Program-made: the position numbers and the translations under genes
Shown here: piece by piece, positions 1 through 7,753 of the stretch
Position numbering within the stretch: position 1 is the stretch's first letter
Layout of the letters: the number at the start of each line of letters is the position of its first letter
Source of the DNA: Fimenecus sp963624605
GTDB taxonomy: Bacteria > Bacillota > Clostridia > Oscillospirales > Acutalibacteraceae
Length of the DNA stretch: 64,000 nt
Assembly (NCBI GenBank): GCA_963624605.1
Contig: CAVFQD010000001.1
Coordinates: 1 to 64,000 of the forward strand
Direction of reading: 5' to 3'
Notes under the pieces: generated by a model
Told to the model about the DNA's origin: nothing
The model's input: only the letters and a program-made list of their open reading frames with translations
The model's database searches: none

Positions 1-2
1 AA

Positions 3-66
3 CGCAGGTTGAACGGTGATTTTTAACAAAATATTTGTTGCCTGAAAGGCTATGGTGATTAGTATG
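3..66 (+). repeat. pyrB leader repeat (copy 1)
   Basis: This stretch reads CGCAGGTTgAaCGGTGATTTTTAA, then AAAATA, then GAAAGGCTATGGTGATTA, ending at the pyrB ATG. The same blocks occur in the same order on the minus strand at 2619-2674, ending at the ATG of the DUF1295 gene. The pyrB copy has about eight extra bases between the AAAATA and GAAAGG blocks. The left end may continue outside the window. Function is unknown; it includes the Shine-Dalgarno. Confidence 0.65.
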
Positions 67-987
67 AGAAGTATCATTGATATAGTCGAGCTCTCAACGG
101 ACGAGTTGGACGAGCTTATCGGGACTGCTTTGGATATAATCGAAAATCCCGAAAAATACCAAAGCGTCTGTAAAGGCAAAAAACTTGCCACACTTTTCTT
201 CGAGCCGTCCACAAGGACAAGAATGAGCTTTGAGGCGGCAATGTATGAATTGGGCGGAAATGTAATTTCAATGACCGACGCGGCGTCGTCCTCGGCTTCC
301 AAGGGCGAGAGCGTTTCCGACACGGCAAAGGTTGTAAGCTGTTATGCGGACATAATCGCAATGCGCCACCCGAAAGAGGGTGCGGCTTATGTTGCGGCAA
401 AGGCGGCGTCAATTCCCGTTATCAACGCAGGCGACGGCGGACATTGCCATCCGACGCAGACACTTGCCGATTTACTTACAATTTACCGTGAAAAGGGCAG
501 GTTTGACAATTTGACGGTCGGTCTTTGCGGCGACCTCAAATTCGGCAGGACGGTTCATTCGCTTATAAACGCTCTTTCAAGATACAACGAAATTAAGTTT
601 GTGCTCATATCCCCCGAGGAATTGAAGCTCCCGAGCTATGTTAAGCGAGATTCCATAAAAAACAAGAACATTCCCTATGTTCAGACCACAGACCTTGAAA
701 GCGTAATGCCCGAGCTCGACATACTCTATATGACGAGGGTGCAAAGGGAGAGATTTTTCAACGAGGAGGATTATCTCCGCTTGAAAGACAGCTATATTCT
801 CACTCCGGACAAGCTCAAAAATGCAAAGCAGGACCTTACGATTATGCACCCGCTGCCGAGGGTAAACGAAATCAGCGTTGCCATAGACGACGACCCGAGA
901 GCTTGTTATTTCAAGCAGGTGTTAAACGGTAAATATATGCGTATGGCACTTATACTCAAGCTTTTAAAGGAGGCGGGCACAATATGA
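64..987 (+). CDS. pyrB: Aspartate carbamoyltransferase catalytic chain
   Basis: Catalytic subunit of cytosolic aspartate transcarbamylase, which condenses carbamoyl phosphate with L-aspartate in de novo pyrimidine synthesis. The carbamoyl-phosphate loop STRTR lies at residues 49-53 and the HPLPR motif near residue 265. Length (307 aa) is normal for the family. An upstream in-frame ATG at 52 exists. I chose the ATG at 64 because GGTGAT at 54-59 is correctly spaced from it and because clostridial PyrB proteins begin with a similar M-R-x-x-I-D sequence. The stop overlaps the pyrI start (ATGA), so the chains are translationally coupled. No PyrR-type leader is visible, but the promoter lies outside the window. 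Confidence 0.96.
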   Translation: MRSIIDIVELSTDELDELIGTALDIIENPEKYQSVCKGKKLATLFFEPSTRTRMSFEAAMYELGGNVISMTDAASSSASKGESVSDTAKVVSCYADIIAMRHPKEGAAYVAAKAASIPVINAGDGGHCHPTQTLADLLTIYREKGRFDNLTVGLCGDLKFGRTVHSLINALSRYNEIKFVLISPEELKLPSYVKRDSIKNKNIPYVQTTDLESVMPELDILYMTRVQRERFFNEEDYLRLKDSYILTPDKLKNAKQDLTIMHPLPRVNEISVAIDDDPRACYFKQVLNGKYMRMALILKLLKEAGTI

Positions 988-1403
988 ATATAGCACCTAT
1001 TCAGAACGGCGTTGTAATCGACCATATTGAGGCAGGCAGGGCAATGCAGCTGTATAAATTACTCAACCTGGGAAGCCTTGACGCTTCGGTTGCGCTCATA
1101 AAAAATGTTCCGAGCAAAAAGATGGGTAAAAAGGATATAATCAAAATCGACGCCGATATTGAGCTTGATTTTGATGTTATCGGTTTTGTTGACCCGAGCG
1201 CAACGGTTGACATTATCAGAAACGGCGTGCTTGTCGAAAAAAAGAGCATAGCTCTTCCCGAAAAGCTGACGAATGTCATTTTCTGCAAAAATCCCCGTTG
1301 CATCACATCGGTTGAGCAGGAAATAGACCATATCTTCAAGCTTTCCGACCCAGAAAAAAAGGAATACCGCTGCATTTACTGCGAAACAAAGTATTCAAAC
1401 TGA
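984..1403 (+). CDS. pyrI: Aspartate carbamoyltransferase regulatory chain
   Basis: Regulatory subunit that binds nucleotides and assembles with PyrB. The C-terminal zinc domain is intact, with a C-x4-C pair (CKNPRC) and a later C-x2-C pair (CIYC) that would hold Zn at the interface with the catalytic chain. The N-terminal half matches the allosteric domain (ArgR-like ferredoxin fold in the family). Length is 139 aa, slightly shorter than the roughly 150 aa of E. coli PyrI. The start overlaps the pyrB stop by four bases. The enzyme is therefore predicted to be a two-subunit ATCase, unlike the Bacillus subtilis type that lacks PyrI. Confidence 0.95.
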   Translation: MNIAPIQNGVVIDHIEAGRAMQLYKLLNLGSLDASVALIKNVPSKKMGKKDIIKIDADIELDFDVIGFVDPSATVDIIRNGVLVEKKSIALPEKLTNVIFCKNPRCITSVEQEIDHIFKLSDPEKKEYRCIYCETKYSN

Positions 1404-1446
1404 ATAATGCTTGACAGGTATTCTATAATATATTTGAGGTGTTAAT

Positions 1447-1770
1447 ATGTATAAAAATATAGACAAGAAAACAAAGCTTGTTCTGTCCGAGCAGGTTGAC
1501 TATCAGCAGGGACAGGTTGTTTCAAAAACGCTTGTCCAGAACGACGCTGTAAGCGTTACGATTTTTTCATTCGACAAGGGCGAAGAAATTTCAACCCACG
1601 CTTCGGGCGGCGATGCAATGGTAACCGTGCTTGAAGGTACGGGCAGATTTACGGTAGGCGGAGATGTTTACATCTTGAACGAGGGCGAAACGATAATTAT
1701 GCCGAAGGATGTTCCTCACGCAGTGTTCGGCGAAGAAAAATTCAAAATGCTTTTGGTGGTTTCGTTCTGA
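1447..1770 (+). CDS. Small single-domain cupin protein
   Basis: A 107-aa protein with one cupin beta-barrel. It has a G-D-A-x-V-T-V-L-E-G-x-G core around residue 56 and a second motif ending P-K-D-V-P-H-A near residue 92. A GAGGTG Shine-Dalgarno sits just before the ATG. The metal-binding histidine set is incomplete: the first motif has H at about residue 51 and the second motif has one H. The substrate cannot be predicted. It lies 43 bases after pyrI, possibly a separate unit, and ends at a strong terminator. Similar small cupins often act as sugar isomerase-like or stress proteins, but nothing here tells which. Confidence 0.85.
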   Translation: MYKNIDKKTKLVLSEQVDYQQGQVVSKTLVQNDAVSVTIFSFDKGEEISTHASGGDAMVTVLEGTGRFTVGGDVYILNEGETIIMPKDVPHAVFGEEKFKMLLVVSF

Positions 1771-1783
1771 TAAAAGCAAAATT

Positions 1784-1815
1784 AAGGCGGTATGAATTTC
1801 AATTCATACCGCCTT
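1784..1815. terminator. Bidirectional terminator between cupin and DUF1295 genes
   Basis: A perfect 15-bp inverted repeat (AAGGCGGTATGAATT, loop TC) lies between two convergent genes. It is followed by T-rich sequence on the plus side and AATTTTGC on the minus side, so it can end both transcripts. Confidence 0.85.
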
Positions 1816-1829
1816 TGTTGTATTCCGGC

Positions 1830-2621
1830 TTATCCCACAAGCCATTTGTATTTTTCCACGCTGTAAAGCGGAACGAGGGGGAGAATAATCGGCGTTTTTT
1901 TCACATACGCCCGATATTCGGGGTCGTTTCCGTAGTTTCTGTTCTGACGAATTTCAAGTCGTCTTGCTCCGCCGAACATAATATATACTATGCAAAGATA
2001 GCCTATTACCGAGGCACCCCACTCGACAACTCCCGTATATACATTGATACCCGAAACAAACACGCCGGTCCAGAAAACGATCTCGCCGAAGTAGTTGGGG
2101 CATCTCACAATTTTGAAAAGTCCGTTTGAACAGAAACGGTTGGGGTTGGCTTTTTTAGCCTTTGATTTCTGGAAGTCGGCGGTCGACTCGATTATAATTC
2201 CGAGTGACATAACAACCGCTCCCGCAATCGCAAAGCCGTCCGTACCCCTGTTTTCTTTAAGCCTGAAAAATACGGGCGAGGTTTGCAGGGTGTAGAGAAA
2301 GCCGCAGCTTATCCACATAAAGAATTTTGCGATAAATTTCATATCCGAGCCGTCTTTAATCTCTTTTTTCATCGCCTTGTTGTAAGCGGCACTTTTGAGC
2401 TCTCTTTTGAGAAGGTAACCGCTGAGCCTGCAGCCGTAGACAACAAACAGCAGAGCACATATTACCGTGGCGGTGCTCAAAGAGTGTCGGTACAGTATCA
2501 AAAGCGTAACGCCGATACCCGCAACCGCAAAGCCGTAGCCGAGAGATATGAAATAAACATATTTGTAAAACCCGATTGAGCAGACAAGCAGTGCAACAGC
2601 AAGTAAAATAAGATAATTCAT
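1830..2621 (-). CDS. DUF1295 (steroid 5-alpha-reductase-like) membrane protein
   Basis: A 263-aa integral membrane protein with several hydrophobic segments, starting MNYLILLAVALL. A C-terminal region around R-C-P-N-Y-F-G-E and the late R-x-N-Y-G-N-D-P-x-Y-x-x-Y are characteristic of DUF1295, a family related to 3-oxo-5-alpha-steroid 4-dehydrogenases and isoprenylcysteine methyltransferases. The substrate is unknown. The frame is open upstream to 2660, but GGTGATTATT directly precedes the ATG at 2621, and the longer reading would translate the shared leader repeat. I therefore start at 2621. The gene is monocistronic and convergent with the cupin. Confidence 0.85.
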   Translation of the reverse strand: MNYLILLAVALLVCSIGFYKYVYFISLGYGFAVAGIGVTLLILYRHSLSTATVICALLFVVYGCRLSGYLLKRELKSAAYNKAMKKEIKDGSDMKFIAKFFMWISCGFLYTLQTSPVFFRLKENRGTDGFAIAGAVVMSLGIIIESTADFQKSKAKKANPNRFCSNGLFKIVRCPNYFGEIVFWTGVFVSGINVYTGVVEWGASVIGYLCIVYIMFGGARRLEIRQNRNYGNDPEYRAYVKKTPIILPLVPLYSVEKYKWLVG

Positions 2622-2674
2622 AATAATCACCATAGCCTTTCGTATTTTATTAAAAATCACCGGCTTAACCTGCG
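2619..2674 (-). repeat. Leader repeat upstream of DUF1295 gene (copy 2)
   Basis: Read on the minus strand this is CGCAGGTT, AAGCCGGTGATTTTTAA, TAAAATA, then GAAAGGCTATGGTGATTATT and the ATG. It matches the pyrB leader at 3-66 block for block. The shared sequence exceeds what a ribosome site alone would need. Confidence 0.65.
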
Positions 2675-2701
2675 ATGTCTGAACAGGTGTAACGGTGATT
2701 T
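2654..2701. repeat. 48-bp imperfect palindrome upstream of DUF1295 gene
   Basis: AAATCACCG (2654-2662) pairs with CGGTGATTT (2693-2701), and ACCTG pairs with CAGGT inside. The left arm is part of the leader repeat. The element could be an operator for a dimeric regulator or the base of an RNA hairpin. Confidence 0.5.
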
Positions 2702-2704
2702 CTG

Positions 2705-2833
2705 CTATCTTAAAATTATGCCAAAGGAAAGCTTTGCCTTCTTAGCCCATTTATTATACACCTCATTTACCTTTCTTTCAAGGCGCAGAGGCTTATATTT
2801 TCTGTTATGGACTGTTCTTGATAAAGTGCATAT
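2705..2833 (-). other. Coding-like open stretch without start codon
   Basis: On the minus strand a 42-codon open stretch runs from just after a stop at 2834-2836 to TAG at 2705-2707. It has a basic, protein-like composition (for example RLERKVNEVYNKWAKKAK). It lacks an ATG and a convincing ribosome site, so it may be the tail of a decayed gene. I do not recognise the parent family. The rest of 2662-2853 shows nothing else. Confidence 0.2.
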
Positions 2834-2853
2834 TCACAGATGAATACGCACGA

Positions 2854-3291
2854 TTATTTATGCGAATTGTCATATGCTTTGCGGATATCCTTTGGAAGCC
2901 CTTCCGGAATTAAAGCTTTTGCGTTGTCTTCACTGCCGTCTTCCATGGCCTGCGTGTAATACCAGCACTTGAACTTGAGCATATCCAGCGTTTTATGCAA
3001 CTGCCGGATTTCTGCTTCGACACGTTCTTTTTGTTTATGAATGAGCTCAAAACGATTGGAATAAGTGGCGGAACCTTCTGCGCACCACGCCATAAAAAGT
3101 TTGATGTCTTTGATTTCAAGACCCGATTTTTTCAAACACTCGATCACTCTGAGCGCTTCAATTTCATTGTCGCTGAATTTGCGAATGCCGGATTCTCGTG
3201 CAAGCTGTGGGAAAAGTCCCTGTTTATCGTAATATCGAAGCGTAGAAATGGGCAAACCAAACATTTCCGATACCTGTCCTATTGTATACAT
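2854..3291 (-). CDS. MerR-family transcriptional regulator
   Basis: A 145-aa regulator. The N-terminal winged helix-turn-helix (YTIGQVSEMFGLPISTLRYYD, about residues 2-22) is followed by the R-K-F-S-D-N-E-I wing and a long coiled-coil dimerisation helix (about residues 75-115). Only Cys residues outside a conserved effector pattern are seen, so the effector is not predictable; it is not a typical metal-binding MerR. GGAGGT lies upstream of the ATG. It is transcribed divergently from the cupin-CMD-AKR genes and the promoter between them has the MerR-type overlong spacer, so it very likely controls that operon. Confidence 0.93.
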   Translation of the reverse strand: MYTIGQVSEMFGLPISTLRYYDKQGLFPQLARESGIRKFSDNEIEALRVIECLKKSGLEIKDIKLFMAWCAEGSATYSNRFELIHKQKERVEAEIRQLHKTLDMLKFKCWYYTQAMEDGSEDNAKALIPEGLPKDIRKAYDNSHK

Positions 3292-3323
3292 ATGTTACCT
3301 CCGAAATTATTTTCAAAAATGTC

Positions 3324-3354
3324 TTGACCTAAAGTTAGGTTTATGGATTATTAT
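3324..3354 (+). promoter_or_regulatory. MerR-type promoter and operator
   Basis: TTGACC (3324-3329) and TATTAT (3349-3354) are separated by 19 bp, longer than the optimal 17. A 14-bp perfect palindrome, ACCTAAAGTTAGGT (3327-3340), occupies the start of the spacer. This geometry is the known signature of promoters that MerR regulators activate by DNA untwisting. Confidence 0.75.
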
Positions 3355-3409
3355 AAGTATAGCACATGAAAAGGTGTTATTCAAGATGTGAGAATAAGGA
3401 GGAAATGTA

Positions 3410-3844
3410 ATGAAATTTGAAAACAAGGATGCTTTTGAGCAGCACAATATGTTCGGAACAGGAACAGCAAATACAGCATATGCCAAGTACTTTATCGGTG
3501 ATTCATTCCTGAATCCGCTTACAGACCCGAAAGGCGGATTGTTTGCCGCCAATGTGACCTTTGCGCCGGGATGCCGCAACAACTGGCATATTCATCATGC
3601 AAAAAGCGGCGGCGGTCAGTTGCTTATCTGTACTGCCGGAGAGGGCTGGTATCAGGAGGAAGGAAAGGACGCCGTCAGTTTGCAGGAAGGAAGCGTTGTG
3701 ATGATTCCTGCGGGTGTCAAGCACTGGCACGGAGCAAAGCAGGACAGCTGGTTTTCTCATATCGCAGTTGAAGTACCGGGCGAAGAGTGCGGTAACGAGT
3801 GGTGTGAACCGATAAGCGATGAGCAGTATAGGAAATTAAAATAA
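3410..3844 (+). CDS. Cupin domain protein of MerR-controlled cassette
   Basis: A 144-aa cupin with a good metal site. Residues around 60-75 give the W-H-I-H-H-A-x-x-G-G-G-Q motif and about residues 98-106 give P-A-G-V-K-H-W-H-G. The usual His/Gln ligands are therefore present. GGAGG precedes the ATG. It is the first gene after the MerR promoter, followed by a carboxymuconolactone decarboxylase-like protein. Cupin and CMD-like genes are often paired or fused in cassettes for detoxifying electrophiles or modifying small organic acids. The precise reaction is unknown. Confidence 0.88.
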   Translation: MKFENKDAFEQHNMFGTGTANTAYAKYFIGDSFLNPLTDPKGGLFAANVTFAPGCRNNWHIHHAKSGGGQLLICTAGEGWYQEEGKDAVSLQEGSVVMIPAGVKHWHGAKQDSWFSHIAVEVPGEECGNEWCEPISDEQYRKLK

Positions 3845-3869
3845 AAAACGGAACGGAGGATGGATTATC

Positions 3870-4196
3870 ATGGCGAAAATAGTTCAAACAGCAGGAAGAG
3901 ACGCACTTGGAGAGTTTGCTCCGGAGTTTGCACATTTCAATGATGACGTTCTTTTCGGAGAGAACTGGAACAATGAGGATATTGACCTAAAAACACGAAG
4001 CATCATTACAGTGGTTGCGTTGACGGCACAGGGAATCACAGATTCTTCTTTGAAGTATCATCTTCAGAATGCGAAGAATCACGGCGTTACGAAGAAAGAA
4101 ATCGCAGCCATCGTCACACATGTGGCGTTTTATGCAGGATGGCCGAAGGCGTGGGCTGTGTTTAATCTCGCAAAAGAAGTATGGACGGAGGAATAA
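3870..4196 (+). CDS. Carboxymuconolactone decarboxylase family protein
   Basis: A 108-aa all-helical AhpD/CMD-type protein. The family pattern is seen in K-T-R-S-I-I-T-V-V-A-L-T-A (about residues 42-54) and H-V-A-F-Y-A-G-W-P-K-A-W near residue 90. The redox C-x-x-C of AhpD-like members is absent, so it is not a peroxidase reductant of that type. It belongs with the cysteine-less branch often found next to cupins and aldo-keto reductases. The ribosome site is ACGGAGG. It lies 25 bases after the cupin and three bases before the reductase, so all three are one operon. Confidence 0.9.
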   Translation: MAKIVQTAGRDALGEFAPEFAHFNDDVLFGENWNNEDIDLKTRSIITVVALTAQGITDSSLKYHLQNAKNHGVTKKEIAAIVTHVAFYAGWPKAWAVFNLAKEVWTEE

Positions 4197-4199
4197 GAT

Positions 4200-5063
4200 A
4201 TGTTTTGTGAAATAAAAAAACTTAGCAATGAGGTGGAAATTCCGGTACTGGCTCTCGGTACATGGCTTGTGGATGATAATAAGGTGACACAGGCTGTAAA
4301 AGCGGCTGTGCAGATAGGATACCGTCATATAGACACGGCGCAGGCTTATGGAAATGAGCGTGGTGTGGGCGAAGGAATCCGAACCTGCGGTGTGCCGAGA
4401 GAGCAGATTTTTGTTACATCAAAGGTTGCCGCAGAACATAAGACTTATGAGGCGGCAGCGGCAAGCATTGACAAGACTCTTGCCAATATGGGACTTGATT
4501 ATATTGATATGATGATTATTCACAGCCCGCAACCATGGGATAAGGTAAATCAGAGCGAGGATCGCTATGTGGAAGGCAACCGTGCGGCATGGAGAGCGCT
4601 TGAGGATGCGTACAAGGCAGGAAAGCTTCGTGCCATCGGTGTATCCAATTTCCTACAAGAGGATATTGAAAGCCTGTGGGAAACGGCAGAAATTAAGCCT
4701 ATGGTGAATCAGGTGCTTTGCCATATTTCCAATTCGCCTTTGGAATTGATTGATTATTGCCGGAAGAAGGGCATCGTGACGGAGGCATATTCTCCGGTCG
4801 CCCACGGTGAGGCACTTAAAAATAAGGCAATCGCAGATATGGCTGAAAAGTACGGCGTTACAATTTCGCAGCTGTGTATACGTTTTGATATTCAGCTTGG
4901 AATGATTGTTCTGCCAAAGGCAGCAAATCCGGAGCATATGAAGGAAAATGCGTCTGTTGATTTTGTAATTTCAGATGAGGACATGGAAGCTCTAAAGCAT
5001 CTGGAAAGGATCAAGGACTATGGCAAACATAGCTTCTTTCCTGTGTTCGGAGGTAAATTATAA
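4200..5063 (+). CDS. Aldo/keto reductase (2,5-diketo-D-gluconate reductase type)
   Basis: A 287-aa NADPH-dependent (alpha/beta)8 barrel reductase. The full catalytic tetrad is visible: D45 and Y50 in HIDTAQAYGNE, K75 in FVTSKV and H108 in MMIIHSP. The cofactor-binding region near residue 240 (P-K-A-x-x-P-E-H) is also present. It probably reduces aldehydes or ketones in the cytosol. As last gene of the MerR-controlled operon it suggests a carbonyl/electrophile stress response. Immediately after its stop lies the decayed 5' end of a second, different aldo/keto reductase. Confidence 0.94.
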   Translation: MFCEIKKLSNEVEIPVLALGTWLVDDNKVTQAVKAAVQIGYRHIDTAQAYGNERGVGEGIRTCGVPREQIFVTSKVAAEHKTYEAAAASIDKTLANMGLDYIDMMIIHSPQPWDKVNQSEDRYVEGNRAAWRALEDAYKAGKLRAIGVSNFLQEDIESLWETAEIKPMVNQVLCHISNSPLELIDYCRKKGIVTEAYSPVAHGEALKNKAIADMAEKYGVTISQLCIRFDIQLGMIVLPKAANPEHMKENASVDFVISDEDMEALKHLERIKDYGKHSFFPVFGGKL

Positions 5064-5133
5064 ACGAAATTTACAAAGCTTGGGAATACCGATATTATAA
5101 TTTCGAAGTTATGTGTAGGCTGTATGAGTTTTG
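5064..5133 (+). pseudogene. Remnant of a second aldo/keto reductase (5' end only)
   Basis: Read from 5064 in frame: ACG then K-F-T-K-L-G-N-T-D-I-I-I-S-K-L-C-V-G-C-M then S-F-E. This matches the conserved N-terminus of YajO/Tas-type aldo/keto reductases. The expected ATG has become ACG, there is no ribosome site of its own, and the similarity stops after about 22 residues where the flavodoxin-like fragment begins. It starts directly after the stop of the intact reductase. I infer a deletion relic of a longer ancestral operon. Confidence 0.6.
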
Positions 5134-5227
5134 AATATACCGTGTTCAGTGAAACACTGCAAAAATCGCAAAGATGTTGCAAGAAGAAGTCAGTAGTGAT
5201 ATCATCAGTATGAATACGGTGAAATAA
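5134..5227 (+). pseudogene. Remnant of a flavodoxin-like gene
   Basis: The frame first reads Y-T-V-F-S-E-T. After a frame change it reads N-T-A-K-I-A-K-M-L-Q-E-E-V, then S-S-D-I-I, and soon meets a stop (TAA at 5225-5227). F-S-x-T-G-N-T-A-K-I-A-x-M is the FMN phosphate loop region of flavodoxins. The frame change is explained by loss of a few bases at GAAACA / AAACA, a likely slippage site. Only the first roughly 40 codons remain, so this is non-functional. Confidence 0.5.
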
Positions 5228-5261
5228 ACACTCGCAAAGCTATGAAAGGATATGAGAAATT

Positions 5262-5723
5262 ATGATAAAAATACTTTTCGTATGCCACGGTAACATATGT
5301 CGCAGTCCGATGGCAGAGTTCATATTGAAAGATATGGTCGGGAAAAAAGGCTTACAGGAGGAGTTCGTTATCGCTTCAAGTGCCACAAGCGCGGAGGAAA
5401 TATGGGGCAATACGGGTAATCCCGTATATCCGCCTGCAAAAGCAGAGCTTGCAAAGCACGGAATTTCCTGCGAGGGAAAACGGGCGGTACAGCTTAAAAA
5501 GTCCGATTATGAAAAGTACGATTATATAATTGCCATGGACAATAACAACATCCGCAATATTTTTTCGATAATCGGAACCGATCCCGACAAAAAGGTATAT
5601 AAGCTGCTTGAATTTGTGCATTCGGACCGCGATGTGGCAGACCCGTGGTACACGGGTAAATTCGATATTACATACCGTGATATTTACGAGGGCTGTGAGG
5701 CTCTTTTGAATAAGCTTTTATAA
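5262..5723 (+). CDS. Low-molecular-weight protein-tyrosine phosphatase
   Basis: A 153-aa cytosolic phosphatase. The P-loop C-x5-R is present at residues 8-14 (CHGNICRS), and the general-acid loop D-P-W-Y appears near residue 130. The length is usual for LMW-PTPs. The YDYIIAMD segment is also family-typical. In Bacillota such enzymes reverse tyrosine or arginine phosphorylation (YwlE type); which one applies here cannot be read directly. It stands alone after the gene remnants and ends at a terminator shared with the convergent CotH operon. It may serve the McsB arginine kinase encoded elsewhere in this window, but that is only a possibility. Confidence 0.94.
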   Translation: MIKILFVCHGNICRSPMAEFILKDMVGKKGLQEEFVIASSATSAEEIWGNTGNPVYPPAKAELAKHGISCEGKRAVQLKKSDYEKYDYIIAMDNNNIRNIFSIIGTDPDKKVYKLLEFVHSDRDVADPWYTGKFDITYRDIYEGCEALLNKLL

Positions 5724-5729
5724 AGGAAA

Positions 5730-5765
5730 ACGCCATACGGCTTTGGGAACTCAGCTGTATGGCGT
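5730..5765. terminator. Bidirectional terminator
   Basis: A 13-bp stem (ACGCCATACGGCT with AGCTGTATGGCGT, one G-U pair, 10-base loop) is followed by GATTTTATTTT. It lies between the convergent phosphatase and CotH genes. Confidence 0.8.
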
Positions 5766-5769
5766 GATT

Positions 5770-7743
5770 TTATTTTCTTTTCTTAAATAACAGGGCAAAC
5801 ATTATGCCGAGTATCAGTACCGCAATGCAAATTGCAAGATAAATATAGCTTTCCGGCGAAGTAAAAGACGATTGTGCGCCTTCGTCCGTGTTGCTTTGAG
5901 CTTCGTTGTCGGGCATTTCGGGTTTATCGGAATTTCCGTCCGCACCGCTGTCGCTTTGTCGATTGCCCTGCTGTCCGTTCGGTTGACCGTTCTGCTTTAC
6001 TCCCTGCGGCGATGAGCTGTTTTCGTTGGTTCCGTCGGGAGGCGTGGGTCTGCTGTCGGCACTGCTTTGAGTATCGGAAGAGCTCGGCTTTTCCGGCGGA
6101 GAGCCTTCACTGCCGTTTGCAGAATTCGGCATATTGCCGTCCTGTGCAGACTGTCCGCCTCCCGGTTCCGAATTTGAGTTGTTCATGCTTCCCATATCGC
6201 TTATCTTCAAATCGCCTGCGTAAATAAGCGTGTCGGCACTTTGGGTATCGGAGGTCGAGCCTATTGTGCCGCTTAACTGACCGCTTATGCTCTCTGCTCT
6301 CAAAATACAGAACTCCTTGAGCGTTTGCGCTCCCGTTTGAAACTGCTCGTATGTGCAGAACTTTGTCGGGTCCTTTTCAACATACGGGGAAATCATTGAA
6401 ATTACGCTGTCAATCATATTTTCAAAGTATCCGCTGTCAAAGTATTCGCTTATAAATTCGCTGAGCACTTCGTGATACTGTTCGGTATATTCTTCGCTTG
6501 CGAATATCCATGCGAGCATAGGTCTGTCCTCGATGCTTCCGCCCGAAACAGGCGTATCAATCGGATAGTTTACAAGCGAAGCGGCGTCGCCCGAGGACTG
6601 AAAACCGCCGAAAGCGAGGTTGTAATCCCACGGAATCATTTGCATTTGTCCGTCATTCTCGTACAGATAATAATTGTGTATCATCGAGCCGGTGTAGCTG
6701 TCAAAATTGAGAACAAAATTGTGCACGGCAAAATAGCTTATAACCTCCGACACATTAACGGCGCTTTCAGTGTTTTCGCCTGATGACAGCGTTTTAAGTG
6801 AGGAAATGAGGCGGTCTTTGTCGTCATCTGTTATGTCGGTCTTGGCATTATCAAATATATTTTGATAGCTGTCGTAATCGTCGTCGATATATTTTAACAG
6901 CACATCATCGCTTGCGTTCATATTTCCGCCGCCGTTTTGTCCGTTACCGTCAGCTTTGTTGTCGGGCGGATTGCCGTCGGCAGTAAAATCGCCATCTGGC
7001 ATTTCGGGCGGAGAATTCGCTTGCGTACTGTTTGAAGACTGCTGTGACGGTGCGGCACTTTCATTTGCTTCGGGAGAAAAATCATCCTGTTCAAAGTCTT
7101 TTCCGTTGCCTTTGCCGCCGCCCATACTCATACTGTCGGGCTTGTAGAGCTCACCGTAGCTTTTGCCGTAATTTCTTTGCAGGAACGACTCCTCTATGCC
7201 CTCAACCGCAAGGTACAGACCCCAATCCTCGCCGTTTACGGTTATATATACATAGCTGCAAAGCGGCGAAGCAACGCCTGCAAAATTCATCATTTGATAT
7301 ACGAGAAAATCCTTCATATAGGTGTTGTCCTGTATGATGTTGTTAAGGCAGAGCTTGTCAAGCCCGTAATAGGTCTTTGAGCTGTCGTAATGGTCAAACT
7401 CTATCTTAAAGCTGTATCTGTTGTTGCCGTATGACGCAACCTGCGTTAAAGATGTGTTACCCTTGCCTCTGATTGCGACATTCTTGTACGCTTCGTTGTC
7501 AATTACCACTGTGCAGGTGTAGTATTCCTCACTTGTACAGTTCGATATAAAGTCGTCCCAATCGTCCATAATTATATTTACCGTGTGAACATACGAGGTG
7601 TCAAACAGCTTTTCCTCATAGCCCATAACGCTTGACGCCTTTTTGATGCCGAGGCTTTCTCCGTTTATGAACAGCACCGTAATTATGATAGTCAGCGCAA
7701 GCACAACGCAGCAGATTTTATCAAAGTTCTTATGCGTTGACAT
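5770..7743 (-). CDS. cotH: CotH-family protein kinase, membrane-anchored
   Basis: A 657-aa protein. An N-terminal hydrophobic segment (about residues 10-27) is followed by a CotH domain with R-G-K-G-N-T-S near residue 93, K-I-E-F and an M-I-P-W-D-Y-N-L metal/nucleotide motif near residue 370. Two long low-complexity insertions rich in Gly, Ser, Asn, Pro, Asp and Gln lie at about 200-280 and 525-625. The C-terminus has a second hydrophobic segment and a K-K-R-K tail, so most of the protein should be extracytoplasmic. CotH of Bacillus is an atypical Fam20C-like kinase for spore-coat proteins. Here it is the third gene of an operon with DUF4956 and VTC proteins. AAGGAGG precedes the ATG. Confidence 0.88.
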   Translation of the reverse strand: MSTHKNFDKICCVVLALTIIITVLFINGESLGIKKASSVMGYEEKLFDTSYVHTVNIIMDDWDDFISNCTSEEYYTCTVVIDNEAYKNVAIRGKGNTSLTQVASYGNNRYSFKIEFDHYDSSKTYYGLDKLCLNNIIQDNTYMKDFLVYQMMNFAGVASPLCSYVYITVNGEDWGLYLAVEGIEESFLQRNYGKSYGELYKPDSMSMGGGKGNGKDFEQDDFSPEANESAAPSQQSSNSTQANSPPEMPDGDFTADGNPPDNKADGNGQNGGGNMNASDDVLLKYIDDDYDSYQNIFDNAKTDITDDDKDRLISSLKTLSSGENTESAVNVSEVISYFAVHNFVLNFDSYTGSMIHNYYLYENDGQMQMIPWDYNLAFGGFQSSGDAASLVNYPIDTPVSGGSIEDRPMLAWIFASEEYTEQYHEVLSEFISEYFDSGYFENMIDSVISMISPYVEKDPTKFCTYEQFQTGAQTLKEFCILRAESISGQLSGTIGSTSDTQSADTLIYAGDLKISDMGSMNNSNSEPGGGQSAQDGNMPNSANGSEGSPPEKPSSSDTQSSADSRPTPPDGTNENSSSPQGVKQNGQPNGQQGNRQSDSGADGNSDKPEMPDNEAQSNTDEGAQSSFTSPESYIYLAICIAVLILGIMFALLFKKRK

Positions 7744-7753
7744 AAGTGCCTCC

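Noticed and set aside
1411..1429. TTGACA and TATAAT upstream of the small cupin
   Set aside because: They are only 7 bases apart, far from the 17 needed, so they cannot form one promoter; the TATAAT may still work with a poor -35.
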